Of a stretch of 64,000 bases of DNA, positions 36,220 through 44,798 are shown piece after piece. The stretch lies in the NCBI GenBank assembly GCA_041661445.1, contig JBAZUK010000001.1:434001-498000 (forward strand), in the 5' to 3' direction. The notes beneath the pieces are model-generated. The model was not told the DNA's origin. It worked only from the letters and a program-made list of their open reading frames with translations, and did no database searches. Numbering within the stretch: position 1 is the stretch's first letter; every line of letters begins with the position of its first letter. Origin of the DNA: JBAZUK01 sp041661445. Lineage in GTDB: Bacteria > Chlamydiota > Chlamydiia > Chlamydiales > SM23-39. The position numbers and the translations under genes are program-made.

Positions 36220-37659
36220 GTTATTAAAAAACTTTATGAGAGAGAAGAAAAATATCATTTTTTTAGTTAGTGATAATAATAATTTAGTTGAATGACTTTT
36301 GTTAGAAATTATTTTTAGATTTTTTTGTAATGAAATTTGAAAATTTGAAATTAGTAACATAATGTCATCATCATGAAATGAATCTCTGTCATAATCAATT
36401 CTAAAAGAAATTAAATCGTTATTTAATATATTTATTGAAAAAATAATACTATAAGGAATTTTAGTAATAGAGGGATTTAATAAAGAAAAAGAATTGCTGA
36501 TTTTCATATCTTCAAGTGAAGAAATTACAAAAAGAATATTAAATAAAGGAGTTTTGTGAATTTCTCGCCATTTTTGGTCCGTATTTTTCACAATTTCTTG
36601 AAAAGGTAAATTTGCATGGGGAAGAATTTGTTGATAATTTTTTATAACATTTAATAAAACATCTTCAAAACAATCATTTTCTAAAATCTTTGAACGTAAT
36701 ACTAGAACTCCACCAAAATATCCAATTAATTTTTTTATTTCTTCTAAATTATCCCTATTAAAAATAGGTAATCCGACACACACTTCTTTTTGATTAAATA
36801 AATCAAGAAACAACTTAAGCAAGACTGAAAGAAAAAAAAATTTATATTTATCTATTCCATTGATACACCTCAATTGAGGTGAATCATATAAATAATTTTT
36901 AAATTTTGGAATCCTAATTTTTTTAGCTATAAATTTAGAAAAATATGGATATTGATAGCCTGAGATATCACTGATTCGCTTTGAAAAATTAATATTTTGA
37001 TTTGATCCCAAAAGGTATTTCTTCCAAAAGTATATATGTTCTTGTTTGTTCTTGAATAAATACAGTGAAGATTGATGAGCTTCAGTTATTTGACTGCGCT
37101 GAATGATTTTTTTTATCAGAATACTTTTATCATCTCTGCCTTTAGAAATAAGTTCATAATAATACATAACTTCGTTTATGAGAATTGTGAATGAGGGATA
37201 ACCATCTGAAATTATATGGTGCATAACCATGGTAAGTATTGATTTATTATTAACCTGGATTAGGCTAACTCTGAACAAAGGCCATTTGTAAATTATAAAA
37301 GGTCTATTAATATAATCAGATACTAACCGTTGGGTATTATGATAGTTTAATGAAGAGTCATTTGAGTTAGTAATATCCAATTCAAAGAAGACTTCGGGGA
37401 GTATGCACAATGTTGGATCTTCAAATTCATCAATATATATAAAAGAGCGAAGAATTTCTTGAGTTTCAATAACTTTTTCAAATGCATATTTTAAAAAAAT
37501 CTCATCAAGTCTTCTTTCAAAAATTATTGCAATATTTTCATTAAAGGCTTCGCTATCAGGGCAAAATCTTGATAGAAAAAAAAAACGTTCCTCTGATGGA
37601 GTCAGAGTACAAATTTTATTTTCTGGTATTGAATTATCTTTAGTCAACTTTTTTATCAT
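36214..37659 (-). CDS. Stand-alone NRPS condensation-domain protein
   Basis: A 481-residue protein that is a single condensation domain: N-terminal CTLTPSEERFFFLSRF and the active-site motif MVMHHIISDGYPSF (HHxxxDG intact), plus LPFQEIV near the C-terminal subdomain. No carrier, A or E domain is attached. The last ~35 residues form a basic, hydrophobic tail (KKMIFFFSLIKFF) that may bind membrane. Free condensation domains can acylate, condense or release carrier-bound chains. It is on the opposite strand to the synthetases and follows the kinase-like gene by 14 bases. Which bond it forms is unknown. Confidence 0.88.
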   Translation of the reverse strand: MIKKLTKDNSIPENKICTLTPSEERFFFLSRFCPDSEAFNENIAIIFERRLDEIFLKYAFEKVIETQEILRSFIYIDEFEDPTLCILPEVFFELDITNSNDSSLNYHNTQRLVSDYINRPFIIYKWPLFRVSLIQVNNKSILTMVMHHIISDGYPSFTILINEVMYYYELISKGRDDKSILIKKIIQRSQITEAHQSSLYLFKNKQEHIYFWKKYLLGSNQNINFSKRISDISGYQYPYFSKFIAKKIRIPKFKNYLYDSPQLRCINGIDKYKFFFLSVLLKLFLDLFNQKEVCVGLPIFNRDNLEEIKKLIGYFGGVLVLRSKILENDCFEDVLLNVIKNYQQILPHANLPFQEIVKNTDQKWREIHKTPLFNILFVISSLEDMKISNSFSLLNPSITKIPYSIIFSINILNNDLISFRIDYDRDSFHDDDIMLLISNFQISLQKNLKIISNKSHSTKLLLSLTKKMIFFFSLIKFFNNL

Positions 37660-37673
37660 TTAGTTTTAAATTA

Positions 37674-38687
37674 TTAATTTTTGCTGGAATCATTCACTGA
37701 CTTTAATAATATTGAAGCTAACTGAATTTTTTTTTCATCAGAATCGATTCCTTGAGATGATTTTAGAAAGTCTAATAATGAAATATTAATATTTAGGTTA
37801 ATCGATAATTTATCAGAGCTTGAGCAGTCTATTAAGGAACCTAAAGCATATCTAAACTTTACTAAATTTTTAAATAATTCAAGTTTTTCTAAATCTTCTG
37901 AAGTAAGTTCTCTTTTAAGGTAATTTTTTAGAAGTATTTCTTCATTATTTTTATTAAAACACCAAAAAATTGCAACAGTAGCGATATCATAATACGGATC
38001 TGATTCAGAGATTGTTGAGTCTATAACAAAAAAATTATTTTCATGAAAAATTAGATTGCCGGGATGTAGTTCACAATGGCATATCTTTTTTTCAAAATTA
38101 ATTTTTGTTTTTTTTGAATTACAATAATTCAACGTTTTTAAAATAATCTTGCGAGTTTCCTCGTCAATAGATTTATTCAGAACTTTGTTAGCATCTCTTG
38201 CAATATCATCAAAAATATTTTTTTTTGCTATACTTGGATCGATTGGGATTGAATGAATTTTCTCTAAAATTTGAGAAAGCTTTAAGTATAAATCATTGCT
38301 TTTTCTGAAACTAATTGTTATGGGATCTGGTTTAATATAGCTCATAATTAATAAATCATTTTTTTGATCAGAATAATATAATTTCGGTCCAATTCCATTA
38401 TCAGAAAGAATTCTTGCAGATTTTTCTTCTTCAAGAAAAGAAATATTATATGGTTTAACAAACTTTGCTACGTAAGCATTTTGTGGAGTAATAATTTTAA
38501 AAATTCTTGATCCTGAATCCCCACCTGATAAATATTCTGTGCTAAGAACATTGCTGTTTCCTAATTTTTCTCTAATTATTCCACAGGCAAAATTGATTTC
38601 TTGTGAATTATCTATTTTGCTTGTATCTACAAAACTTACTATTAGAAGAAAGGATAAAAATAAAAATAAACAACGAAAAACTTTCAT
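37674..38687 (-). CDS. APH/choline-kinase-fold protein with signal peptide and altered catalytic Asp
   Basis: A 337-residue protein of the aminoglycoside phosphotransferase/choline kinase fold. The catalytic loop reads HCELHPGNLIF where the family has H-x-D-x-x-x-x-N, so the catalytic aspartate is glutamate. The metal-binding region is VIDSTISESDPYYDIA, and N-lobe lysine AKFVK and glutamate are in place. The N terminus MKVFRCLFLFLSFLLIVSFVD is a signal peptide or anchor, unusual for a kinase needing ATP. Either it is a pseudo-kinase, a weak kinase or a sugar/choline-type binder outside the cytosol. First gene of the minus-strand pair with the condensation gene; a palindrome lies 47 bases upstream. 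Confidence 0.85.
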   Translation of the reverse strand: MKVFRCLFLFLSFLLIVSFVDTSKIDNSQEINFACGIIREKLGNSNVLSTEYLSGGDSGSRIFKIITPQNAYVAKFVKPYNISFLEEEKSARILSDNGIGPKLYYSDQKNDLLIMSYIKPDPITISFRKSNDLYLKLSQILEKIHSIPIDPSIAKKNIFDDIARDANKVLNKSIDEETRKIILKTLNYCNSKKTKINFEKKICHCELHPGNLIFHENNFFVIDSTISESDPYYDIATVAIFWCFNKNNEEILLKNYLKRELTSEDLEKLELFKNLVKFRYALGSLIDCSSSDKLSINLNINISLLDFLKSSQGIDSDEKKIQLASILLKSVNDSSKN

Positions 38688-38733
38688 TTAAAAAAACCTT
38701 TAAATTACATATGTTAATAAAGATAAAAAATAT

Positions 38734-38753
38734 TCTTACAAATTTTTGTAAGA
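38734..38753. promoter_or_regulatory. Operator-like palindrome between the APH-like gene and the divergent gene
   Basis: TCTTACAAA-TT-TTTGTAAGA is a perfect 9-bp inverted repeat with a two-base centre. A second repeat, AATCTTA (38758-38764) and TAAGATT (38777-38783), lies just beside it. Both sit in the 225-234-base divergent gap. They could be operators or transcript ends; no regulator gene is nearby. Confidence 0.45.
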
Positions 38754-38921
38754 TAACAATCTTAGGACAATATTATTAAGATTTCAACAAGAAAAAAAAT
38801 GATGTTAAATCGATCAAGAAAAATAATATTTCTGGGAAAATAATAATTCTTTATTTTGTTTTATTCATGGTTTTGATAAATTCTTGAATTTAAAATTTTT
38901 ATTTAAAAATAGGTGTTAATC

Positions 38922-39569
38922 ATGAGTAGTTCTATAGCTTCAACAAGTCAATTGGATTCTATTGATTTGTTAACCAATTATTTTACAGCAGCACCAAGAG
39001 ATTTATTTAAGGGGTTTCACCACCTGATTTTCTGGAATAAGCAGTATACCGGCAGAGAAAATCATTTCTCAAAAACCACTCTAGGAGCGTTTTCAAACGT
39101 ATTTGAAGCTTTTAATCTCGTTGATTTTGTTGATAATGCTAATAAATTAAGAAGGTATTTATTAGGTAAAGATATAAGAGACATCAAGGATGCGGCATTG
39201 TTGCTAAGTGATACTTCAGGCAGTTTTTGCGATTCAGTTTCTTGGCTAAGCGCTATGATGGGAATTATTTCAATCAGTTCTTATGCAACTAGCTGGATAA
39301 CATCGGTCAGCGGATCTTCTCTCATGTTTGGTTTTGCAGTAAGATCGATAGAAATTTTAGGGGATTTAAAAAACATTTCAAGAGCTGATGAAAGAAGAGT
39401 TCAATTCTTGATGCTTGTCAAAAACGTAGCTTTATTTGCTATTGGAGTTTTGGTTTTTTCATGCGGATGGTATTCTACGGCATTATCTTCTGTAAAAATA
39501 ACGCTTTGCTCTTCAGCAGTTTTGATTTCTAGTTTAGCAATACATTTTATTAGAAGTAAAAATTATTAA
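38922..39569 (+). CDS. Inc-like bilobed membrane protein, function unknown
   Basis: A 215-residue protein from the ATG at 38922 (MSSSIASTSQLDS), with AGGTG six bases before it; a GTG at 38913 in frame is less likely. It has no signal peptide. One hydrophobic stretch lies near residues 100-140 (WLSAMMGIISISSYATSWI). A pair of spans with a short loop follows near 165-212 (LFAIGVLVFSCGW and LCSSAVLISSLAIHFI). Closely paired spans are the mark of chlamydial inclusion membrane (Inc) proteins, but other membrane proteins share it. It lies between the biosynthetic cluster and pknD. Unknown function. Confidence 0.65.
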   Translation: MSSSIASTSQLDSIDLLTNYFTAAPRDLFKGFHHLIFWNKQYTGRENHFSKTTLGAFSNVFEAFNLVDFVDNANKLRRYLLGKDIRDIKDAALLLSDTSGSFCDSVSWLSAMMGIISISSYATSWITSVSGSSLMFGFAVRSIEILGDLKNISRADERRVQFLMLVKNVALFAIGVLVFSCGWYSTALSSVKITLCSSAVLISSLAIHFIRSKNY

Positions 39570-39578
39570 GGGATATTT

Positions 39579-42266
39579 TTAAGTTTTTTTTAATGACTTT
39601 TGAATTTTCTTGAACAAGAAGATATCTTTAGTTAAATGTTTTTTTTCAAAATGAAAGGCTTTTCTTAAAATGTTTTTGTTTTGCGATGTTATGTAATATG
39701 AAAAAAGACAATTAGAAAATGGATGGAAATTATCTTCTACCCCTGAGAAAAACGTTTTAGCTATTTCTAAACCTTCCTCATGATAGAGCAAAATTCCAAA
39801 CAGAAAATATAAAGGGGAGTTAGCATAAATTTTTTCCTCATCGGGATACTGATTTAAAATTTCTGCAGCCTGAGGGAAGAAATTCTCTAATAAATATGAT
39901 CTGATTAATTCAGAATCGATTAAAATTTTATGTTCTTTGTCAAAATGTAATTTTGATAAAATTTCATGACAATCAAGAATAACTTTATGTTTCTTGTTTT
40001 CTATTAACTTTTCTAAGATGAAGATCAAGATTCTGGTCTCATTAAAAGAAGGTTCTTTTCTAATTTCAGACAAAAATAAATATAAAATCTTTTCATAAGG
40101 TTGATTTAACAGCATTTTTATGAGCTCATAGGATTTTATTGATAATTTTTCTTTGTTTTTCTCAAGTTCTATTGAGGCTTTTTCAAGTTCGTTTAATTCA
40201 AGTAAAGAAAAAATCGCGTTTTCTATGTTTATTTCATCCAGATAAGGTTTTTGAAGGATTTCAATTAACGTTCCGGGCTTGTTTAACATATATGCCAGTT
40301 TTATGCTTAAGCAGGGGATGAAATCCGTTGAATTTTCGATAAAATAAATGTTCTCAATGTTTTTGTTAAGACTTTCAATTAGATTTTTTAAATCGATGTT
40401 TAGAAAAATATTTGGCAAAAACCTTAGGGCAATTAGGATTATTCTTAAAGCAGCTTCTCTGTTCTGTTCGGAACTTTGAATCATTCTATAGATAATATAT
40501 TCTTTTATGATCGGTTTTAAATGATGCTTAAAAAACTTTCTGATCATTAATTCCAGGCATTTGGCTTCTTCCTCAAAATCGTTTTTCTCTAAATAAACTA
40601 ATGATTTTCCTAAATATTCTAATGGGCCGTAAGCAGTAGAATGCAATTTTTGAAATTCATCCAGCGTTAAATCGAACAACTGATTTTTTTTAGACTTGCT
40701 TTTTATTGTTTTTGATTTTCCCAATAATGAAATTCCGGTTCTAAAGATTGCTTCTAAAGCTTCTTTTCTGCCAGGAAATGAAAAAGCTATTTTTTGATAT
40801 TCTTTTATTGCGCTGTCATACTCTTCTTTGGCATAAAAGGCATCAGCAATTGCAAGGCAGTTTACCATTAGGTTATAAGATGATGTATATATTCTTAGAT
40901 TTTCGATCTTAAAGAAAGTGTCCTGATAGGCAATAGCGAAAAAATTTCCTCTCAGTGGTAGATGATTGATATGAGAAAAAATTAGCTCCTTATTTAAATA
41001 GAAATTCAATTTGTCTTCAGCTTTTTCAATTGTGATATGATTAAATTCATCAGGAGCAATATTGATTTTTTCATTAAATATCAATACGTTTGATCTTGTG
41101 ATTTGAGTATCTTTTTTATTTAAATTCAGCCAAATATTATAGCCTTCATCAATAGAAAATTTTTTTTGTTTTTTTAAAAGGTTAAACAGAAAGCCGATCC
41201 CTTCTGAATTCTTCAAAAGAGAAACGTCTGCTTCTATTCTTATATTATTTGAAAATTCAAGGTTAGATACCATAAGTGTCATCCAGTTTGAAAAATCCAA
41301 GTCAATCGATATTGCGCTATGTTTTGCATGAAAGATATTTTCGTTGAACTGCCAGTCGTTTTTGTTATTTATATCTAGGTTGGCGGTTAATATCCATTCA
41401 GCTTTACCATCTATATAATCTTTTAAATCCCCTATGAGGTCTTCAACATTTTGATATCTTTGATCCTCTTTTGGTGAGAGGCACTTCATGCAGATGTCAG
41501 AGAGTTTTTGAGGTATATCCCTATAAGGAGCTTTTTCTATCGGGCTTATGATTTTTTCTAGATGCATAGTTTTTTTTAATGTTTTTGCATCTCTTCTTTT
41601 AAAGGGGGTGTCCAGAGTTAGTATCTGGTATAAGATCACTCCCAAAGAATATATGTCAGATAAAATAGAAGCGGGTTTGCCTAAAACTCTTTCCGGCGAC
41701 ATGTAAGTAATTGTGCCGGCTGTTTTTCCGATCTGTGTTAATTCTTGATCTTCTTTACTTATGCAAAGAGTGTCGTATAATTCATTTTCATCAATAAATT
41801 TTGCTATTCCCCAGTCTAGTATTAAAACTTCTCCAAATCTTCCGATTATAATGTTATCAGGCTTAAGATCGCGGTGTAAAATATTTTTTGAATGAATATA
41901 CGCAACTGCTTCACAAACATTTAAAAAGAATCTTATCATAGTTGGAATTGAACTGCCGATTGGGTGGGTAGGCTCAAATTTTGTGGTTTTTATGATTTCC
42001 TTTAGGTTTTTGCCCTCAACATAAGGCATTGTATAATACGGCTCTTCGAGGTTAATGTCATAAATCGGGATTATTGAAGGATGACAGAGCGTGGATGATA
42101 TCTTGGCCTCTCTTAAAAAACGTTTTTTTATCTGATCGTTTCCCTTTAGATCGTCACGTATTTTTTTTATAGCCACATGCCTTTTAGCTTCCGTGTCATA
42201 AGCTAAAAAAACTTCGCCCATTCCTCCTCGGCCCAAGCTTTTCTCGATTTTGTATCTTTGGTTCAT
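39579..42266 (-). CDS. pknD: Ser/Thr protein kinase, PknD type, with C-terminal repeat region
   Basis: An 895-residue kinase. Catalytic domain in the first ~285 residues: GRGGMGEVF (12-20), VAIKK with K34, HRDLKPDNIII, then DWGIAKF in place of DFG, and TYMSPERVLG. About residues 290-450 are beta-rich and resemble a concanavalin/LamG-like fold (LNFYLNKELIFSH). The remainder is helical with TPR-like repeats (FYAKEEYDSAIKEYQKIAFSFPG). Chlamydial PknD has this size and plan, and in Chlamydia the gene is next to valS. The convergent upstream gene ends nine bases away. No transmembrane segment is obvious, so the kinase is probably cytosolic or peripherally bound. Confidence 0.93.
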   Translation of the reverse strand: MNQRYKIEKSLGRGGMGEVFLAYDTEAKRHVAIKKIRDDLKGNDQIKKRFLREAKISSTLCHPSIIPIYDINLEEPYYTMPYVEGKNLKEIIKTTKFEPTHPIGSSIPTMIRFFLNVCEAVAYIHSKNILHRDLKPDNIIIGRFGEVLILDWGIAKFIDENELYDTLCISKEDQELTQIGKTAGTITYMSPERVLGKPASILSDIYSLGVILYQILTLDTPFKRRDAKTLKKTMHLEKIISPIEKAPYRDIPQKLSDICMKCLSPKEDQRYQNVEDLIGDLKDYIDGKAEWILTANLDINNKNDWQFNENIFHAKHSAISIDLDFSNWMTLMVSNLEFSNNIRIEADVSLLKNSEGIGFLFNLLKKQKKFSIDEGYNIWLNLNKKDTQITRSNVLIFNEKINIAPDEFNHITIEKAEDKLNFYLNKELIFSHINHLPLRGNFFAIAYQDTFFKIENLRIYTSSYNLMVNCLAIADAFYAKEEYDSAIKEYQKIAFSFPGRKEALEAIFRTGISLLGKSKTIKSKSKKNQLFDLTLDEFQKLHSTAYGPLEYLGKSLVYLEKNDFEEEAKCLELMIRKFFKHHLKPIIKEYIIYRMIQSSEQNREAALRIILIALRFLPNIFLNIDLKNLIESLNKNIENIYFIENSTDFIPCLSIKLAYMLNKPGTLIEILQKPYLDEINIENAIFSLLELNELEKASIELEKNKEKLSIKSYELIKMLLNQPYEKILYLFLSEIRKEPSFNETRILIFILEKLIENKKHKVILDCHEILSKLHFDKEHKILIDSELIRSYLLENFFPQAAEILNQYPDEEKIYANSPLYFLFGILLYHEEGLEIAKTFFSGVEDNFHPFSNCLFSYYITSQNKNILRKAFHFEKKHLTKDIFLFKKIQKSLKKT

Positions 42267-42647
42267 ATAATTCCATTTGAAATTTTTAAGTTTAAATGCC
42301 GAAACCCATTCAAAGTCAAGATAATTTTATAAATTTCTTTTTAAGAATATTAAAATCATCTTTTGTATTTTTTTTTAATTAATATATAAATTTCAAATTA
42401 TTTTAATTAAAAACAATAAATATTATTATAATATATAATATTTATATATTTATTTATATAAAAATTATAAATTAATCATTAAAATAATATTTATGTCTTT
42501 TTTATAAAAATATATGATTTTATTTTAAAAAAACTCAAGTGCAGGATAAACTTTTTCATAAGAACAATAAATGTTTTTTTTAAAATTTTCAAGAAAGAAA
42601 AAACAATTAAACTAAACATTGTTTTTTTTAATTTTTAAGGCATAAAG
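42267..42647. other. Gene-free AT-rich gap between pknD and trpS with a leader hairpin
   Basis: About 380 bases of nearly pure A/T sequence between divergent pknD and trpS. I see no coding frame and no RNA gene. Just before trpS, AAAAAACAAT (42598-42607) and ATTGTTTTTT (42618-42627) form a 10-bp inverted repeat with a ten-base loop and a T run, 20 bases before the start codon. It resembles a weak terminator or attenuator. Confidence 0.4.
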
Positions 42648-43646
42648 ATGAATCAGAAAAAAGTAATTTTAACAGGAGATAGACCAACAGGACCTTTGCA
42701 TTTAGGACATTTCGTTGGATCTTTATCAAATCGTGTAAAAATGCAAGATGAATATAAGCAGTATGTTTTGATTGCAGACATGCAGGCATTAACTGACCAT
42801 GCTTCTCAGCCGGAGCTGATAAGAAAAAGTATTTTAGAAGTAGCTTTTGATTATCTCTCAGTTGGGATCGATCCTAATAAATCCACTATTTTATTACAGT
42901 CATTGATACCGCAGATTTCTGAATTAACAATGTATTTTTTAAATTTGGTCACATGGAATAGATTAAAACATAATCCGACGGTCAAACAAGAAATCATGCA
43001 GAAAAATTTTCAAGAAAACGTACCGGCAGGATTTATGATCTATCCGGTCTCTCAGGCAGCGGATATTACTATATTCAAAGCTAATGCTGTGCCGGTCGGA
43101 GCTGATCAGCTTCCTATGATAGAGCAGACCAATGAAATTGTTCGAAAATTTAACCGCATGTACAATAAAGAGATATTAATTGAGGCGGAAGGAATTGTTC
43201 CTGAAATATCCAGGCTTGTTGGAATAGACGGCAATGCTAAAATGGGAAAATCATTGAACAATGCCATATATCTTTCCGATGATGCAGATATTTTAAAGAA
43301 GAAAGTAATGTCAATGTATACAGACCCCAATCACTTAAAAGTAGAAGACCCTGGAAAAGTAGAAGGCAATCCTGTTTTTATATATCTGGATGTTTTTGAT
43401 CCTGATAAAGAAAATGTAAGAAAAATGAAAGAGCATTATTCGAAAGGTGGACTTGGCGATGTTGTTGTTAAAAGAAGACTTCTTGAAGTACTTAATAGTT
43501 TTTTAGATCCCATAAGGAAAAAAAGAAAGGAATTTGAAAAAGATCCCCAATATGTCTTGGATCTTATCTTTAAAGGCTCTGTCGAAGCTCAGAAAGTTGC
43601 AATCAATACTTTAAGAGAAGTAAAAAATGCTATGGGCATGTATTAA
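42648..43646 (+). CDS. trpS: Tryptophanyl-tRNA synthetase
   Basis: Class I synthetase charging tRNA-Trp; 332 residues, standard for the bacterial enzyme. The HIGH block is TGDRPTGPLHLGHFVGS and the KMSKS block is KMGKSLNN, with VGADQLPMIEQTNEI in between. The ATG follows AAGGCATAAAG. The nucleotide signals around it (a leader hairpin before, an inverted repeat after) suggest it is transcribed alone. It lies next to pknD here, a position I do not recall for Chlamydia. Confidence 0.97.
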   Translation: MNQKKVILTGDRPTGPLHLGHFVGSLSNRVKMQDEYKQYVLIADMQALTDHASQPELIRKSILEVAFDYLSVGIDPNKSTILLQSLIPQISELTMYFLNLVTWNRLKHNPTVKQEIMQKNFQENVPAGFMIYPVSQAADITIFKANAVPVGADQLPMIEQTNEIVRKFNRMYNKEILIEAEGIVPEISRLVGIDGNAKMGKSLNNAIYLSDDADILKKKVMSMYTDPNHLKVEDPGKVEGNPVFIYLDVFDPDKENVRKMKEHYSKGGLGDVVVKRRLLEVLNSFLDPIRKKRKEFEKDPQYVLDLIFKGSVEAQKVAINTLREVKNAMGMY

Positions 43647-43651
43647 AGAAA

Positions 43652-43683
43652 AGTAGCATCTGATTTTTATAAAAGATGCTACT
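43652..43683. terminator. Inverted repeat between trpS and a convergent gene, probable two-way terminator
   Basis: AGTAGCATCT (43652-43661) and AGATGCTACT (43674-43683) pair perfectly over ten bases around a 12-base AT-rich loop. It starts five bases after the trpS stop and ends six bases before the end of the minus-strand gene, ideal for ending both transcripts, although no long T run follows on the plus strand. Confidence 0.6.
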
Positions 43684-43689
43684 AACAAT

Positions 43690-44070
43690 TTAACGTTTTT
43701 TATTTTCTTTGTCTTCTTCTTCAATTTCAAGGTTCTTATCTTCTTCTGTATCCTCTTCTTCAACATCTTTAGGTCCGAAAAATTCTCTAAAAAATACATA
43801 AATACCTCCAATAGTAAACAAAACAGGTAGAATTATATCCCATTTTATTTGAAATTGAACTGTAATATATACTCCTAAAAAAACTATGAGAGAGACGAAC
43901 ATATCAAATCTTCTGCCGAGCAAATATTGTCTTAATGCGATTGGAAGACCAATCGCAAGCATTATTCCCGGCCACCAGTACTTGATATAAGAGATGATTC
44001 CAATGCCTATTAAGAACAAAGCAAAAGATAAACTGTGAGCTTTTTTTCTAGACATGATCGGTTTTGCCAT
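43690..44070 (-). CDS. Small membrane protein with acidic C-terminal tail
   Basis: A 126-residue protein from the ATG at 44070 (MAKPIMSRKKAHS), which follows a strong AGGAGATTTT ribosome site; longer readings to 44136 lack one. About four membrane spans occupy residues 13-95 (SLSFALFLIGIGIISYI, GIMLAIGLPIAL, MFVSLIVFLGVYITV, ILPVLFTIGGIYVFF). The last ~28 residues are extremely acidic (DVEEEDTEEDKNLEIEEEDK). Probably an inner-membrane protein with a cytosolic acidic tail. No known family recognised. Confidence 0.75.
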   Translation of the reverse strand: MAKPIMSRKKAHSLSFALFLIGIGIISYIKYWWPGIMLAIGLPIALRQYLLGRRFDMFVSLIVFLGVYITVQFQIKWDIILPVLFTIGGIYVFFREFFGPKDVEEEDTEEDKNLEIEEEDKENKKR

Positions 44071-44322
44071 AAAATCTCCTAAAATATTTAGTTTATGCCT
44101 AAAGTTGAGTCTAAAACAGTTTTTTAAAAAAGCCAAGAACTAATTAGCTGTTCTAACTCCAAAGTTGTAATATCACAATTCTTGGTCAATTATTCTTTAA
44201 AATTTTCAGGTAATATTTGAATAATTATTTTAAATGGGAGTCGGGAGACGCATTCAGAACTATTGATTGGATGGTTTTTGACCATAAATGAAATAGAGTT
44301 ATTTAAGATAAGAAAGTAAATA

Positions 44323-44724
44323 TTATTTTTGTCTTTTTATTATTTTATAATCATGGATTACTTCATTTAAATCTGTATCTAAGATAGCTCTTTGAGTCTT
44401 GCTGCTTATTATTTTATGATCTTTTTTATAATGTTTTTCTGTATTTTCCTCGATTTCTTCTATTATATGTAGGGTTCTTTTTTGATAAGTATTACGTATA
44501 AAAGCAACTAAGAAATTGCCTAAATGTATAGTTGATAAAGGTAATTCAATAAGATATCTTTTGGGAGATGATCCTCCATGAAACCGAGAATAGTCAGAAA
44601 AAATTTTATTTGAACATATCTTTATCCGGGGTAAGGGAATTATATTTAAAAGAGCTATAGATAACTTCATAAAGAAGAACCATAGATGTTTTGGAATATT
44701 AAGTATAAATTGAAATAAAATCAT
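44323..44724 (-). CDS. Hypothetical protein, possibly membrane-anchored
   Basis: A 133-residue reading frame beginning MILFQFILNIPKHLWFFFMK, with a hydrophobic N terminus and a basic/charged rest (SPKRYLIELPLST, IIEEIEENTEKHYKKDHK). No ribosome site is clear. It could be a small membrane-anchored protein or a frame open by chance. The 185 bases before its end (44138-44322) hold no gene that I can see. Confidence 0.4.
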   Translation of the reverse strand: MILFQFILNIPKHLWFFFMKLSIALLNIIPLPRIKICSNKIFSDYSRFHGGSSPKRYLIELPLSTIHLGNFLVAFIRNTYQKRTLHIIEEIEENTEKHYKKDHKIISSKTQRAILDTDLNEVIHDYKIIKRQK

Positions 44725-44798
44725 TTTTTTAATTGTATTTTTAATAATTTATTTTATGTTTTTTGCTATAAAAAGACTAGATCCAAAGTTATATGCAT

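Noticed and set aside
42267..42647. A small gene or non-coding RNA in the pknD-trpS gap
   Set aside because: The sequence is nearly pure A/T with no good start, ribosome site or stable structure apart from the leader hairpin.
44183..44322. A possible structured RNA in the gap containing GGGAGTCGGGAGACGC
   Set aside because: The G-rich piece is short and I could find no matching arms or known RNA pattern.
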